NCBI GenBank assembly: GCA_033812795.1
Contig: JAPXSY010000002.1
Location: 39,110 to 103,109, forward strand
DNA from: JAPXSY01 sp033812795
GTDB taxonomy: Bacteria > Verrucomicrobiota > Kiritimatiellia > RFP12 > UBA1067
Direction: 5' to 3'
Length of the DNA: 64,000 nucleotides
The notes beneath the pieces were generated by a model, which saw only the letters and a program-made list of their open reading frames with translations, did no database searches and was not told the origin of the DNA. Of the stretch, positions 45,715 through 54,580 are shown piece after piece (position 1 is the stretch's first letter; each line of letters starts with the position of its first letter). The translations under genes and the position numbers were made by a program.

Positions 45715-47440
45715 GATTGCCTCGGTCCACCGTTTCGCGCCACATCCCGTCTTCCCCGATCCCGAACACGCCCATATCCCGGCGCAGGGCCAATTCGCTG
45801 AGCCGCCACTGGATCACGGCGGAGCATAACGCATTGCGCGCCGTGAGCATCGCGCTCTCCGCCTCCAGAATGTCACGCATCGAGGAACGTCCGGAAAGCA
45901 GAAAGAGATTGTTGCTTTCCAACCGCAGACGGGCCACGCGCATGGTCTCCTGCTGGTTCTCATACGACGCGCGGGCCGCGATCAGATTCCGGAATCCGCT
46001 GCGGACCGCCTGTTTCACCGTGTCCTCCATAGCTTCCAACGCCCGTTTGGCCTGTTCCAGCTCGAGCAGACGCTTTTTGAAAGCGTTGCGTTCGCGCCGC
46101 CGGTCCCACGGCAACGACACCGAAAGCCCCCCCTCAAGCGCCTCGCCGCCCTTAAACCCGCTCCTCCCGGTTTCACGCAGGCGATCCAGACTGCCCCCCC
46201 CCTGAAGCGTCACATCGGCCCGCAGGGCATCCGCCGCGATCTTCACGCTACGCGCCACATCCTCGAGCGCGCTCCGCGTGATGAGCAAGTCATGCCGCTC
46301 CGCCAGCGCGATGCGGCACGCCTCGTCCTCTTCGGGAAACGCTTCGACCGCATTCGGACTGCGTTCAGCTATCCGCTCCATCTCCTTCTCCAACTCGTCC
46401 AGTTCGCGCTCATCCAAAACGATCTTCGCCTCCGGTGGCAAACCGATCTGGATTTTGAAAGCGTCCAGTTTCTCTTCCACATTCTTACGGGTGTTGATGA
46501 CGCTCTCGCCCGCGTTCAGCAGGTCGGAACGCGCCTGGTCGACCTGGATGCGCTCCATGCGGCCCGCCTCGAACCACATTTCAGCACGGCGGCTGTTTTC
46601 TTGCAGGCGGCTCTCATTGTCGATCGCGTTTTTCAGACGCTGCCCGTATTCCAACACGTTATAAAACGCGCTGGCCACCGAATACGCGTACGTCTGGCGG
46701 TATCGTTCGAAGTTCCAGATCGCGACCGTGAGGTTCCGCTCCGCCTGGGTTAGCGGTTCGCGCACGATCTCGCGCCCGGCGCCGCGCAGAAGCGGAAGGG
46801 TCATGGAAAGATCGCCGGTCAGTCCCATCGAACGCCAATCGTCACGCAACAGGCTGACCACATTCAGGGCCAACCGCCCGGCAACCGCCAGCCCGGCCTC
46901 GGTTTGTCTGGCCGCGCCAGCGGAAACCCCGCCGCTGGCTTTTTCGATCCCCGGATCTCCGGAGAGCAGACCGAACATCATACCGCTGAAGGTCGTGCCG
47001 AACCGGTACTGCTGGTAATCCAGATCCAGCGCCGCGTCAAACACCGCCTCCTTCAGCTTCTGGTACGAACGGTCATTCCTTGCCGCCAGACACAGGGCAT
47101 GCGGCAACGTGAGCACAATGACTTCGTTGGAGACGTTCAGTTCGCCCAAGTTCGGGATGGCGGGGAAGATGACGTTCTGCTCCCCGCGCGCCGCCGCGAG
47201 CAACGCGATGCGCAACGTCAGCGTATCCGCCGGACGGCTCATGTCGAACGTGTTGGTCGATCCGGTCTGCTGCTGCCAGTAGGCGGTCGCCAACCGGGTG
47301 CCGGTCTCATCCGTCTCCAGCACCGCCCGCCCCGGCGTCATGCAGGCGATCGGAGCGAGCAGACAGACTCCCGCCACTCCAAACACGGTCAACCCGTGTC
47401 CGACACGCACCTTTCGCAGGTATGATCCCGCACGCCTCAT
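45707..47440 (-). CDS. TolC-like outer-membrane efflux protein
   Basis: 577 aa from ATG 47440 (poly-G Shine-Dalgarno). Signal peptide with a Cys after LLAPIAC that may be lipidated, though Pro at -3 is atypical. Two repeated helical-hairpin/beta regions of the OEP family are visible, with long coiled coils near 250-330 and 470-560 (ARASYENQQETMRVARLRLESNNLFLLSGRSSMRDILEAESAML). First gene of the tolC-macA-ATPase-permease export operon; cargo unknown. Confidence 0.88.
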   Translation of the reverse strand: MRRAGSYLRKVRVGHGLTVFGVAGVCLLAPIACMTPGRAVLETDETGTRLATAYWQQQTGSTNTFDMSRPADTLTLRIALLAAARGEQNVIFPAIPNLGELNVSNEVIVLTLPHALCLAARNDRSYQKLKEAVFDAALDLDYQQYRFGTTFSGMMFGLLSGDPGIEKASGGVSAGAARQTEAGLAVAGRLALNVVSLLRDDWRSMGLTGDLSMTLPLLRGAGREIVREPLTQAERNLTVAIWNFERYRQTYAYSVASAFYNVLEYGQRLKNAIDNESRLQENSRRAEMWFEAGRMERIQVDQARSDLLNAGESVINTRKNVEEKLDAFKIQIGLPPEAKIVLDERELDELEKEMERIAERSPNAVEAFPEEDEACRIALAERHDLLITRSALEDVARSVKIAADALRADVTLQGGGSLDRLRETGRSGFKGGEALEGGLSVSLPWDRRRERNAFKKRLLELEQAKRALEAMEDTVKQAVRSGFRNLIAARASYENQQETMRVARLRLESNNLFLLSGRSSMRDILEAESAMLTARNALCSAVIQWRLSELALRRDMGVFGIGEDGMWRETVDRGNHG

Positions 47441-47528
47441 TTGCCCCCCCAAAAAACCTTTCGTCCGCACATCCCTACGGCTTCCCCAAGCCCCGGCCCG
47501 CGCATACACCTTCCCCAACACGTTCCGC

Positions 47529-48626
47529 TCACATCTGTTGCGCCCGATAGGACTCAACCTCCCAATTCTCGATGAATTGGCGCGCCGCGTCACTCAGATA
47601 CCGCAACCCGCCGAACGCGCGCGCCAACCGCTTGACCTCCGCACCGTCACGGGCCAGATCCAGCGCCACCCGGGCCACGCTTTCGCGCGGCCCGACGCCC
47701 AGCACCGCCGAACCCGTGACCACGACGCGCGGCGGATAGCCCCGCACCGACTGGAACGCGCGGAGATTCTCCGGTGTGACGCGCCCTTCAAACGGATACG
47801 ACTTCGCATACACGACATGGTCCGGAGAAATCGGTCCGGCCCCCACATCCAGCATGCCGGATACGGCGACCGCCGCCGCCTCGCTTCCGAAGGTCTCTGA
47901 CAGCGTTTGCCGCCAACCGGCCACCTCATGTTCCGCAGGCTCCGGTCCAACGTGCGCCCCGCCGTCCAGATGCGCCTCCGCATACTCGCGGGACAACCGT
48001 TCCATCAGGCTCTCGTACACCGCACGCACCGCCTCCACCGTGTCCCCTGAAACGACCACACCGTGATTCTGGAGAAAGATCAGCGCAGGCTCCGCACCGT
48101 GTTCCCGCGCATAGTCCTGAACCGCGCACCGCACCTCCCGGCACAACGTGTAACCGGGGTCCACATACGGAATCCAGAGCGCCTCGGGAAAGAGACGGGC
48201 CGCAGCCGCTTCACCGCCGACCGCACAAGTCATGCCGTTACAGGCCTCCGGATGCGTATGCACCACGAAACGGGCCGCGAGCGTGTCGTGCAGCGGCGCC
48301 TCCACTGAGGCGCGCCCGGGCGTCTCTGGCCGCACCGCCGCATCCATCCGCTCCTTGACCCAAGCCTCGCGCGCGGCCGCTCCGTCCGGCGGCGTCTCCC
48401 GGTAGAGGCACGCCAGCCGGGCGCGGTCCAGCGCGACAAACCGGTCGGGGGTCAGCGCGGCGAGCGTGGTGCCGGAGGGCTTCACCCAGAGGGTGTCCGC
48501 CTGCTTGCAGGAGGTATTGCCCCCGCCGCCTTTGACATACGCCGCGGATCCGAACGCATGCGACAGTTCGGTAACCGCTTCGAGTAACACTCTACTCTCC
48601 CACCCCACGCACTGCCCTCCGCTCAC
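47529..48626 (-). CDS. Class II aldolase, probable rhamnulose-1-phosphate aldolase
   Basis: 365 aa from GTG 48626, overlapping the rhaA stop by GTGA. Class II aldolase/adducin motifs: GGGGNTSCKQADTLWVKPSG (near 35), Zn ligands in VVHTHPEACNGMTC (near 125) and the second His in LIFLQNHGVVVSGDTVEAV (near 190). It resembles the aldolase half of the bifunctional RhaD/RhaE-type aldolase-dehydrogenase, but the dehydrogenase half is absent. Coupling to rhaA supports a rhamnose role. Confidence 0.85.
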   Translation of the reverse strand: MSGGQCVGWESRVLLEAVTELSHAFGSAAYVKGGGGNTSCKQADTLWVKPSGTTLAALTPDRFVALDRARLACLYRETPPDGAAAREAWVKERMDAAVRPETPGRASVEAPLHDTLAARFVVHTHPEACNGMTCAVGGEAAAARLFPEALWIPYVDPGYTLCREVRCAVQDYAREHGAEPALIFLQNHGVVVSGDTVEAVRAVYESLMERLSREYAEAHLDGGAHVGPEPAEHEVAGWRQTLSETFGSEAAAVAVSGMLDVGAGPISPDHVVYAKSYPFEGRVTPENLRAFQSVRGYPPRVVVTGSAVLGVGPRESVARVALDLARDGAEVKRLARAFGGLRYLSDAARQFIENWEVESYRAQQM

Positions 48627-49885
48627 CGTTTCGCCAGCACCTGCGCCTCATACCGTTTGACCTCATTGAGCCAAGCCGGATCAGGCGGCACGTCCTCCTC
48701 CAGGCAGAACTTTTCCCAGACCGCGCCGAACGGCATCGTCTTCGCGGCTTCAGTCCACACCAGGCGCGCGGTCAGGTCGCCTTCCCGCTCCGCCTCGCGC
48801 ATGGTCTCGAACGGCTCCAGCAAAGCGTACAGCAACGCCTTCTGCATGGCGCGCATGCCCAGCACCCACGCCGCGATCCGGTTGATGCTCGCGTCAAAGT
48901 AATCCAGCCCGATGTGTATGCGCCGGAACTGGTCCAGCCGCACCAACTCCTGCGCGATCGCGATCAGATCGTCCCCCACCAGCACCACATGGTCGCTGTC
49001 CCACCGCACCCCCCGGCTCACATGCAGCAGAATACCCGGAACAAACGGCAGGCAGGCGGAGAGTTTGTCCGAGATCGTTTCAGTCGGATGGAAGTGCCCC
49101 GCATCCAAGGTCAGCAACTTCTGATTTTTCACGGCGTACCCCATGTAGAACTCGTGGGAACCGACCGTATAACTTTCCGCACCGATGCCGAAGAGTTTGG
49201 ATTCGACCGCATCCAGCATGTGTCTGGGGTTCAACTTCTCCGCGAAACACTCGTCCAGCGCGTCGTTCAGGATCTTGCGCGGGGTTGCGCGGTCAGCCGG
49301 GATGTCCTTGTAGCCGTCCGGTATCCAAACGTTGTTGACACTGGGCGTGCCCAGTGCTTTGCCGATAGCCGCGGCAATCCGCCGCGTGGCCTGAGTGTGC
49401 CGGATCCAGAAATTCCGGGTGCGTTTGTCGCGGCTGGCCAGAGAAAATCCGTCAAACCGGGGATGCGAGAAGAGGGTCGGGTTGAAATCCATGCCCAGCC
49501 TGTTCTGCTTGGCCCAGGCGATCCAGTTTTTGAAGTGTTCCGGCTGCAACGCGTCGCGGTCGACTTTCTTGCCCTTCTCGAACTCCGCGTAACAGGCGTG
49601 CACGTTCACGCGGTGCGAGCCGCCGACCAGCGAAAGCACGAACGCAATGTCGCCGCGCAACTCCTGCGGGGTGCGCGCGCGCCCCGGATAATTACCGGTG
49701 GTCTGGATCCCGCCCGTGAGATCCCCCTCGGGATTCTCGAAGCCACGCACGTCGTCGCCCTGCCAGCAGTGCAACGAAATCGGGATTTGAGCCAACTTCC
49801 TGAGAGCCGCCTCCACGTTGACCCCCATCTCCGCATAGCGTTCACACGCGATTCGATACGCAGTCCCGCTGTTTTTCTTGCTCAT
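48623..49885 (-). CDS. rhaA: L-rhamnose isomerase
   Basis: 420 aa. RhaA signatures: QIPISLHCWQGDDVRGFE near 35, TTGNYPGRARTPQELR, GMDFNPTLFSHP, NNVWIPDGYKDIP and TLDAGHFHPTETISDKLS with metal-binding Glu/Asp/His residues. Converts L-rhamnose to L-rhamnulose in the cytoplasm. Good ribosome site (GGAGGGGG). No rhamnulokinase, mutarotase or transporter is adjacent. Confidence 0.96.
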   Translation of the reverse strand: MSKKNSGTAYRIACERYAEMGVNVEAALRKLAQIPISLHCWQGDDVRGFENPEGDLTGGIQTTGNYPGRARTPQELRGDIAFVLSLVGGSHRVNVHACYAEFEKGKKVDRDALQPEHFKNWIAWAKQNRLGMDFNPTLFSHPRFDGFSLASRDKRTRNFWIRHTQATRRIAAAIGKALGTPSVNNVWIPDGYKDIPADRATPRKILNDALDECFAEKLNPRHMLDAVESKLFGIGAESYTVGSHEFYMGYAVKNQKLLTLDAGHFHPTETISDKLSACLPFVPGILLHVSRGVRWDSDHVVLVGDDLIAIAQELVRLDQFRRIHIGLDYFDASINRIAAWVLGMRAMQKALLYALLEPFETMREAEREGDLTARLVWTEAAKTMPFGAVWEKFCLEEDVPPDPAWLNEVKRYEAQVLAKR

Positions 49886-49923
49886 GAGATCGCCCCCTCC
49901 CCTGAAATGGGATAACAGGGGGA

Positions 49924-49952
49924 AGTTTACCGGATTCCACCCGCAACATCAA
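49924..49952 (-). promoter_or_regulatory. Predicted promoter of the rhaA operon
   Basis: Minus strand TTGATG (49947-49952), 17-bp spacer, TAAACT (49924-49929), about 40 bp ahead of the rhaA ATG. Confidence 0.5.
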
Positions 49953-50014
49953 TTCCAACCGTAACGCGGACTTACCCCATTTTTTCAAGCCGAGCCGGAT
50001 AATGGCTGTTCCGG

Positions 50015-50488
50015 CTACATTTCGGCGGTTTCCGGCACATGCTGTTTGCGGCACCATTTTTCGCTCCTATCGAAAAGCCTGGTGTTGTCATCTGCGATCA
50101 TGTAGCAGTGCAAGTCAGGCACGCCGAAGAGGCGTTTCGAGACGCGCGTTATGCTGCGAACGTCGCCGGTGAGGGGCACGCATCAACGCGAACCCTCCAT
50201 CGGCTGGTTAGCAGTTGCTTCCGGTACGTCAAAAACGGTCTCTTGGGGCATAAGGCCGCGGCGCTTCGCCTCATCAAAGAACCACACGACTGATTCATTC
50301 GCTCGCCATCCACCCGTCTTGTCCGCACGATCCGCTGCCATGAATATGCATAAGAGCGCCATATCCACCTTTGCGGCAAGTCGTCGCCAAGCCTTGTCGC
50401 CTGGAGTTTCGCCTCGGAGGTGGCGGTTGTGCCATGAAAGGGCGATGTCGTGGAAACGAATCAGACACCCTTTGGTTGTCGAACAGTG
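50015..50488 (-). pseudogene. Broken gene with HD-like/nucleotidyltransferase-like look
   Basis: One reading frame on the minus strand is open from 50488 to 50186, hits TGA at 50183-50185, and stays open in the same frame to TAG at 50015. The first part reads as real protein (FHDIALSWHNRHLR, AWRRLAAKVDMALLCIFMAA, VVWFFDEAKRRGL), in the style of HD-domain tRNA nucleotidyltransferase C-termini; the second part also does (RVSKRLFGVPDLHCYMIADD). No start codon or N-terminal domain exists: the frame begins at the edge of the duplicated element at 50481-50576. I read it as a 5'-truncated gene with a premature stop; readthrough cannot be excluded. Confidence 0.55.
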
Positions 50489-50576
50489 TTACCGGGCCTG
50501 CCTCGCGAAGGCAGACAAACCCCATATACGTTCGGGATAATATTCACCCTGACGGCTATGGGCAGCGCATATTTTG
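50481..50576 (-). repeat. Duplicated ~95-bp promoter-bearing element, copy A
   Basis: Diverged homologue of 51608-51701. Shared blocks include CTGACGGCTAT, AATATTC, ACGTTC, GCCTG and ACAGTGT in the same order. On the minus strand both have a -10-like hexamer (here TATTAT) 17 bp from a -35-like box (CTGCCC). This copy also has a perfect CTGCCT-tcgcg-AGGCAG hairpin. It directly abuts the broken gene. Confidence 0.65.
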
Positions 50577-50646
50577 TGTGGACTATTATCCCTCGCGGTT
50601 TTGCTTTCTTCACGAACGCCGGGCACATTGCGCGACAGAGCACGGG

Positions 50647-51147
50647 TTAGTTCCCAATGGCGTTGCTCTGCTTCAGTCTGGCCAAGGCCTTCGCCTCGTG
50701 TTCCTTTAGCCGTCCGAGTTCCTCCTCGGGCAGATGCGTTTGGGCCGCCGAGAATGATAGCCGGAGGTCCGGAAACTCACACTCAAACAGGAACCTTGCC
50801 CGTGGGATATGGAAATCAGACGTGACAACGATTAACGCATCGATCTCGTGACGCCTGACAATCGGCCTGACAAGTTGCGCGTCTTGGATTGTGTTGGCGC
50901 TTTCAGCACACTCCAGAATGTTCCTCTCGGGAACTCCGTGCGCCATCAGGTACTGCCGAGTGTAATAGCCGTGAGGTTTGTCCGTTGTGTTAAAGTGGTC
51001 TCCCCACCCTCCTGTCGGCAGCATCTTGGCGTCGGGATTCGCCGCATACTCAGTCAACGCGCGCTGACATCGCTCGATCGCGATAGACGAAAGATTTCCC
51101 TCGGCGTCGTTGGGCGCACCCAGAATGACTATGGCCAGTTTCTTCAT
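50647..51147 (-). CDS. YdcF/ElyC-family (DUF218) protein
   Basis: 166 aa from ATG 51147 with GGAGGTGGAGAG upstream. DUF218 fold: LAIVILGAPNDAEGNLSS at the N-terminus, LPTGGWG, YTRQYLMAHGVPERNILECAESANTIQDA (classic YdcF block), and VVTSDFHIPRARFLFECEFP. Bacterial relatives are linked to envelope polysaccharide metabolism; the catalytic role is unclear. No membrane segment here, so it is a cytoplasmic member. Lies in the cassette-like island between the small membrane gene and copy A. Its stop is part of a CTAACC sequence. Confidence 0.85.
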   Translation of the reverse strand: MKKLAIVILGAPNDAEGNLSSIAIERCQRALTEYAANPDAKMLPTGGWGDHFNTTDKPHGYYTRQYLMAHGVPERNILECAESANTIQDAQLVRPIVRRHEIDALIVVTSDFHIPRARFLFECEFPDLRLSFSAAQTHLPEEELGRLKEHEAKALARLKQSNAIGN

Positions 51148-51188
51148 CACTCTCCACCTCCGCACACAGTTTCAAACACTTCTCTGTG

Positions 51189-51257
51189 TCAGTCAATTGA
51201 GTACAGGCGGGCGTCACGCGCCGCGCGGATTTCACCTTCGATTTCGGCAGGCGTCAT
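51189..51257 (-). CDS. 22-codon peptide or gene remnant ahead of the YdcF gene
   Basis: ATG 51257 to TGA 51189 encodes MTPAEIEGEIRAARDARLYS plus two residues. It has protein-like codon use and could be a leader peptide or the leftover start of a lost gene. Too short to assign; it lies between a CTAAC half-site at 51294 and the ydcF-like ribosome site. Confidence 0.3.
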   Translation of the reverse strand: MTPAEIEGEIRAARDARLYSID

Positions 51258-51311
51258 CGCGCCACGTCGTAGCTCCGTTCAGTGTCGCCGCTAGTTAGGC
51301 TTCGGTTGAAG

Positions 51312-51563
51312 TCATCCGAATTCTATCCCTGCCAATGAACCGCCAATTCCAATGGCAATTAGCCCAGCACATGCCAGCACAAACGGTTTTATAGCGAGTT
51401 TACAGTCCACTGCAAGCAATGCCAGCCAACATATCGGGGCAAGAAAGATGCAACTCAAGAACCAGCCCGGACCGCGCCTGTAGGCAAGAGTTAACATCTT
51501 AATCTCACCAATAAAACACGCCAAACTACCGAGACCGAAAAGAATGTGTCCCAAAACTATCAT
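51312..51563 (-). CDS. Small membrane protein in cassette-like context
   Basis: 83 aa from ATG 51563. Three hydrophobic segments: VLGHILFGLGSLACFIGEI, WFLSCIFLAPICWLALLAV and FVLACAGLIAIGIGGSLAG. No family recognised. Starts about 45 bp downstream of copy B, whose promoter-like boxes would drive it. Six bases after the TGA stop comes a sequence with GCCTAAC (51294-51300), the form of an integron core half-site. Such short orphan membrane genes are common in cassette arrays. Confidence 0.6.
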   Translation of the reverse strand: MIVLGHILFGLGSLACFIGEIKMLTLAYRRGPGWFLSCIFLAPICWLALLAVDCKLAIKPFVLACAGLIAIGIGGSLAGIEFG

Positions 51564-51607
51564 TTCTGCGGTCTTCCAAAGCCGTATTGGTGTTCTTACC
51601 GCGTGCC

Positions 51608-51701
51608 GGACAGTGTCGTTGAGCCTGTCTCGCCCGCGAATAATTCCACGCACGTTCAAAACAATATTCGTTCTGACGGCTATAGGCAAGCGCGCATTTT
51701 G
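51608..51701 (-). repeat. Duplicated ~95-bp promoter-bearing element, copy B
   Basis: Homologue of 50481-50576, 1,126 bp away in the same orientation. Minus strand shows TTGCCT (51684-51689), 17-bp spacer, TATTGT (51661-51666), then reads into the small membrane gene. Overall identity is roughly two thirds by eye, so the duplication is old or the elements are members of a family. Confidence 0.65.
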
Positions 51702-52479
51702 TTGCCCGGCAAAGCTTTATCGGCCGGTAAGGCCAATAAAAAAACAAGGTGTTTCGCACACGAAGGCAAGAAGGGCACGAAGGTTTTGGGAGGCATGGCT
51801 CGGGGGATTTTGCTTCATGAGTGCCCCGCCCATGAAACACGGGCAAGATACCCGTGCCACACCAAGTTGTTGCATTACGAAGACATGGAGAGCACGAAGG
51901 GGAATGGATTGTCATGGAAAACCCTTGGTATCCTTTGTGTGTGACGAAATCGGGTTGCGGGCTCCGCCCGCGTCAATGTGGAAGTCAGGCGCGCGGGTGT
52001 CCCTGCGGGCAACGGCGGATCCGTCGGACCGGAGGCGTCCCTGTCGACTGTCGCACGATGGTCAAATCTCGAGCGTCGCAGGTCGAATGCCGCAGGTCGC
52101 AGAACGATGTTCACGCGAATGTGAACGGGCACGAGGACGAGGACGGGGAAGCTATGGATTTTCGATTCTGGCTCGTGCTGCTCATGCGGGGGTCTGCCCA
52201 CTTCTCATGAGATGTGGACAAGGGCACTGCAAAAGAGGCGCGGCATGAACGGGATTCTTACCTTACACAGTGAATGTGGACCCTTACCCTTACAGGATGT
52301 TGGGTACATCGGACATCTACAGGATGTTGGGCACATCGGACATCGTTCGGGGATCGTTTTTCGTTGCCCTTCCGGATCGTCGCCGCTTACAAGATGGTGG
52401 ACACATCAGACGCCGTTCGGGGAGTTCCCGTACCGGACGTGGTCTAGGTGATTGAACGGCGGGCGTGCGGGAGAAGAAA
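51702..52479. repeat. Gene-free repeat block
   Basis: 778 bp with no credible gene. It contains the REP-like core GCGGGC-tcc-GCCCGC (51957-51971, inverse of 2264-2293), a GTTCAC-gcgaat-GTGAAC hairpin (52109-52126) followed by GGGCACGAGGACGAGGAC, CGCAGGTCG repeats at about 52075-52100, and 27-bp units starting TACAGGATGTTGGG at 52291 and 52318 with a diverged third at 52388. Confidence 0.75.
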
Positions 52480-53568
52480 CTATTCGAATTCCCCCGCATC
52501 GTATTTGGCCCAGAATTCCGACGGTGACCACATCGTGCCACGTGAGAATCCGACGCCGATGATGCGCAGCGTCGGCATGGCCCGTACCGCCTCGATCCCC
52601 TTTTTAATCCGTCGCGGCGTAAACAAGAACTGCCGCAACTGAAGATCGGCCAACGGTGTCAGGTCCGACACCGCACTGTCGGTCATGTTAATGAAGTACA
52701 GCGGCAAACCGCGAAGCGGCTCCACGTCCGTGACCGGAGTGCCGGACATATAGAGGAACCGCAGTGCTGACCCTTTCAGGGGACGCAAATCGCACACCTT
52801 CGTCCCAGGAATATGGAGCCGTTCCAACGGCATACCGACCAAGGGAGAGAGGTCGGTGATCCGCGTCCACCCCATGTGCAACTCTTTTAAAGACAACCCC
52901 ACCACATCCGATAGATTCGTGACGGTGGTATAGTTGATGAACAACCGCGCAAGCGGCATTCCCTTGAGCGGGGAGAGATCCGGAATATCCGTGACCTCCA
53001 TATGCAGTCTGTTTAACGGCATCCCCCGCAAAGGCTCCAGACTTCTGACCGACGTCTGACCTATCTCCAAATCGACCAGCGGCATCCCCTGCAAAGGCGA
53101 AAGGTCGGCAACCGGACAACATCGGTGAAGATTTAAATTCGTGATGGCCAACCCCTTCAGCGCAGAGAGGTCGGACACACGGGAACTCCGGATATCCAAT
53201 TTCTTGAGCGGCATCGCCCGGAGCGGCGACAAATCTTCCACTTCAGAGTATTGCGCGCCCAGCTCGACGACGCGCAATCCAGCGAGCGGACGCAGATCAC
53301 GCGTCGCCACCCGTTTTTTGTACGCGCCGCCGAGATCGACCCGCCAACCATCGGCCATATCGCCGGAAACCCGTTCACAGACAAATCCGGCCTGCCGTAA
53401 CCGCGCGATCCGGTCCTCCTCGGACATCCCCTTCAGTTCATGTCCCGCAGTCGTCTCGGGCGCATGCGTTTTCTCCGTCAGGCATCCCACGCCACAGACA
53501 CATGCGACACCTGCAACGACGATACCCCATCCTATGCGCCGCCGCCAATCAAATCCCCGATCCCCCAT
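52480..53568 (-). CDS. Leucine-rich-repeat lipoprotein
   Basis: 362 aa. Lipoprotein signal VVAGVACVCGVGCL, then about ten LRR units of 22-23 residues with the pattern (L)xxLSPLxGMPLxxLxI (for example DLSPLKGMPLARLFINYTTV). Internalin-like solenoid; likely surface-exposed binding protein. The unit GMPL is unusually uniform, pointing to recent repeat expansion. It follows hemB by 18 bp. Confidence 0.88.
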   Translation of the reverse strand: MGDRGFDWRRRIGWGIVVAGVACVCGVGCLTEKTHAPETTAGHELKGMSEEDRIARLRQAGFVCERVSGDMADGWRVDLGGAYKKRVATRDLRPLAGLRVVELGAQYSEVEDLSPLRAMPLKKLDIRSSRVSDLSALKGLAITNLNLHRCCPVADLSPLQGMPLVDLEIGQTSVRSLEPLRGMPLNRLHMEVTDIPDLSPLKGMPLARLFINYTTVTNLSDVVGLSLKELHMGWTRITDLSPLVGMPLERLHIPGTKVCDLRPLKGSALRFLYMSGTPVTDVEPLRGLPLYFINMTDSAVSDLTPLADLQLRQFLFTPRRIKKGIEAVRAMPTLRIIGVGFSRGTMWSPSEFWAKYDAGEFE

Positions 53569-53586
53569 CCCGTGACCTCCGCCATC

Positions 53587-54567
53587 CTACAGTTTGAAGA
53601 GTTCGCGGTAACGCGGTGCCCAGTAGGTGAGGATGATCTCCGCGCCCGCGCGCCGAATGGCGGTCAGCGATTCCCGCGCCATCGCGTCCCGATCGCCCCA
53701 CCCCCTCTCAGCAGCGGCGATCAGCATGCTGTATTCGCCACTGACGTTGTAAGCCGCGAGCGGCAGGTCGGTCCGCTCGCGTAGCCGGGACAGAACATCC
53801 AGATAAAACAAGGCGGGCTTGACCATCAGGATATCCGCCCCCTCGTCTTCATCGAAATCCGATTCGCGCAGCGCCGCGCGCAGATTACCGCCGGAGGCCT
53901 GATAGCCCTGCCGGTCACCCGAAGACGGAGAGGAGCGTTCCGCCTCGCGGAACGGCCCGTACAGAGACGACGCGAATTTCGTCGAGTACGCCATCAGCAG
54001 GGTCTGGTCGAACCCGTTCTCCTCCAGAGCCGCCCGGATCACCGCGACCTGGCCGTCCATCATGGCGCTGGGCGCCACCACATCCGCACCGGCCGCGGCA
54101 TGCGAAACCGCCACACGGGCGAGCAGACCGTTCGCGGCATCATTGTCCACCGATCCGTCCGGCGCGAGCGGTCCGCAATGACCATGCGCGGTATAGGCGC
54201 ACAGGCAGACGTCCGTCATCACCACCAGTTCGGGATAGGCGCGCCGGATCGCCGGAACCGCCTGCTGCACCACGCCCCGCTCATCAAACGCACCGCTGCC
54301 GCCCTCGTCTTTGTCCTGCTCGGTCTGCCCGAACAGCAACACCCCGCCCACCCCTTGCGCCGCCACGGGTTCGAGCGCACGCAACAGATGATCGACACTC
54401 ATGCGGTTCTGTCCCGGCATCGCGTCGATCGGCTCACACCGGTTATGTCCCTCCACCACAAACACCGGCCAAATCAGGGATGACGCGGGCGGCACGGGAT
54501 CGTCGAACAGCCTACGAATCGCCGGGGTACGCCGCAAGCGGCGCAGGCGGACTTCGGGAAAACGCAT
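53587..54567 (-). CDS. hemB: Porphobilinogen synthase
   Basis: 326 aa from ATG 54567 (GGAAGG upstream). Condenses two 5-aminolevulinates. Zinc-type cysteine site DVCLCAYTAHGHCG (near 125), Schiff-base lysines in AYSTKFASSLYGPFREA (near 195) and ILMVKPALFYLDVL (near 245), and AYNVSGEYSML. Full length; implies haem or corrinoid synthesis. Thirteen bp downstream of the LysM lipoprotein gene. Confidence 0.97.
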   Translation of the reverse strand: MRFPEVRLRRLRRTPAIRRLFDDPVPPASSLIWPVFVVEGHNRCEPIDAMPGQNRMSVDHLLRALEPVAAQGVGGVLLFGQTEQDKDEGGSGAFDERGVVQQAVPAIRRAYPELVVMTDVCLCAYTAHGHCGPLAPDGSVDNDAANGLLARVAVSHAAAGADVVAPSAMMDGQVAVIRAALEENGFDQTLLMAYSTKFASSLYGPFREAERSSPSSGDRQGYQASGGNLRAALRESDFDEDEGADILMVKPALFYLDVLSRLRERTDLPLAAYNVSGEYSMLIAAAERGWGDRDAMARESLTAIRRAGAEIILTYWAPRYRELFKL

Positions 54568-54580
54568 GCGGACCTTCCTT

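Noticed and set aside
50039..50293. Plus-strand 84-codon ORF in the cassette-like island
   Set aside because: Opposite to the better-supported broken gene on the minus strand and without a ribosome site.
50150..51300. Complete integron attC sites
   Set aside because: GTTAGGC and GTTATGC core-like heptamers occur, but I could not find the paired core and stem at the required distance for any of them, so only a hypothesis is reported.
51717..51739. TTATCGGCC/GGCCAATAA hairpin followed by A-run as a terminator
   Set aside because: The A-run is on the wrong side for plus-strand termination and would lie upstream of the stem on the minus strand; one mismatch in the stem.
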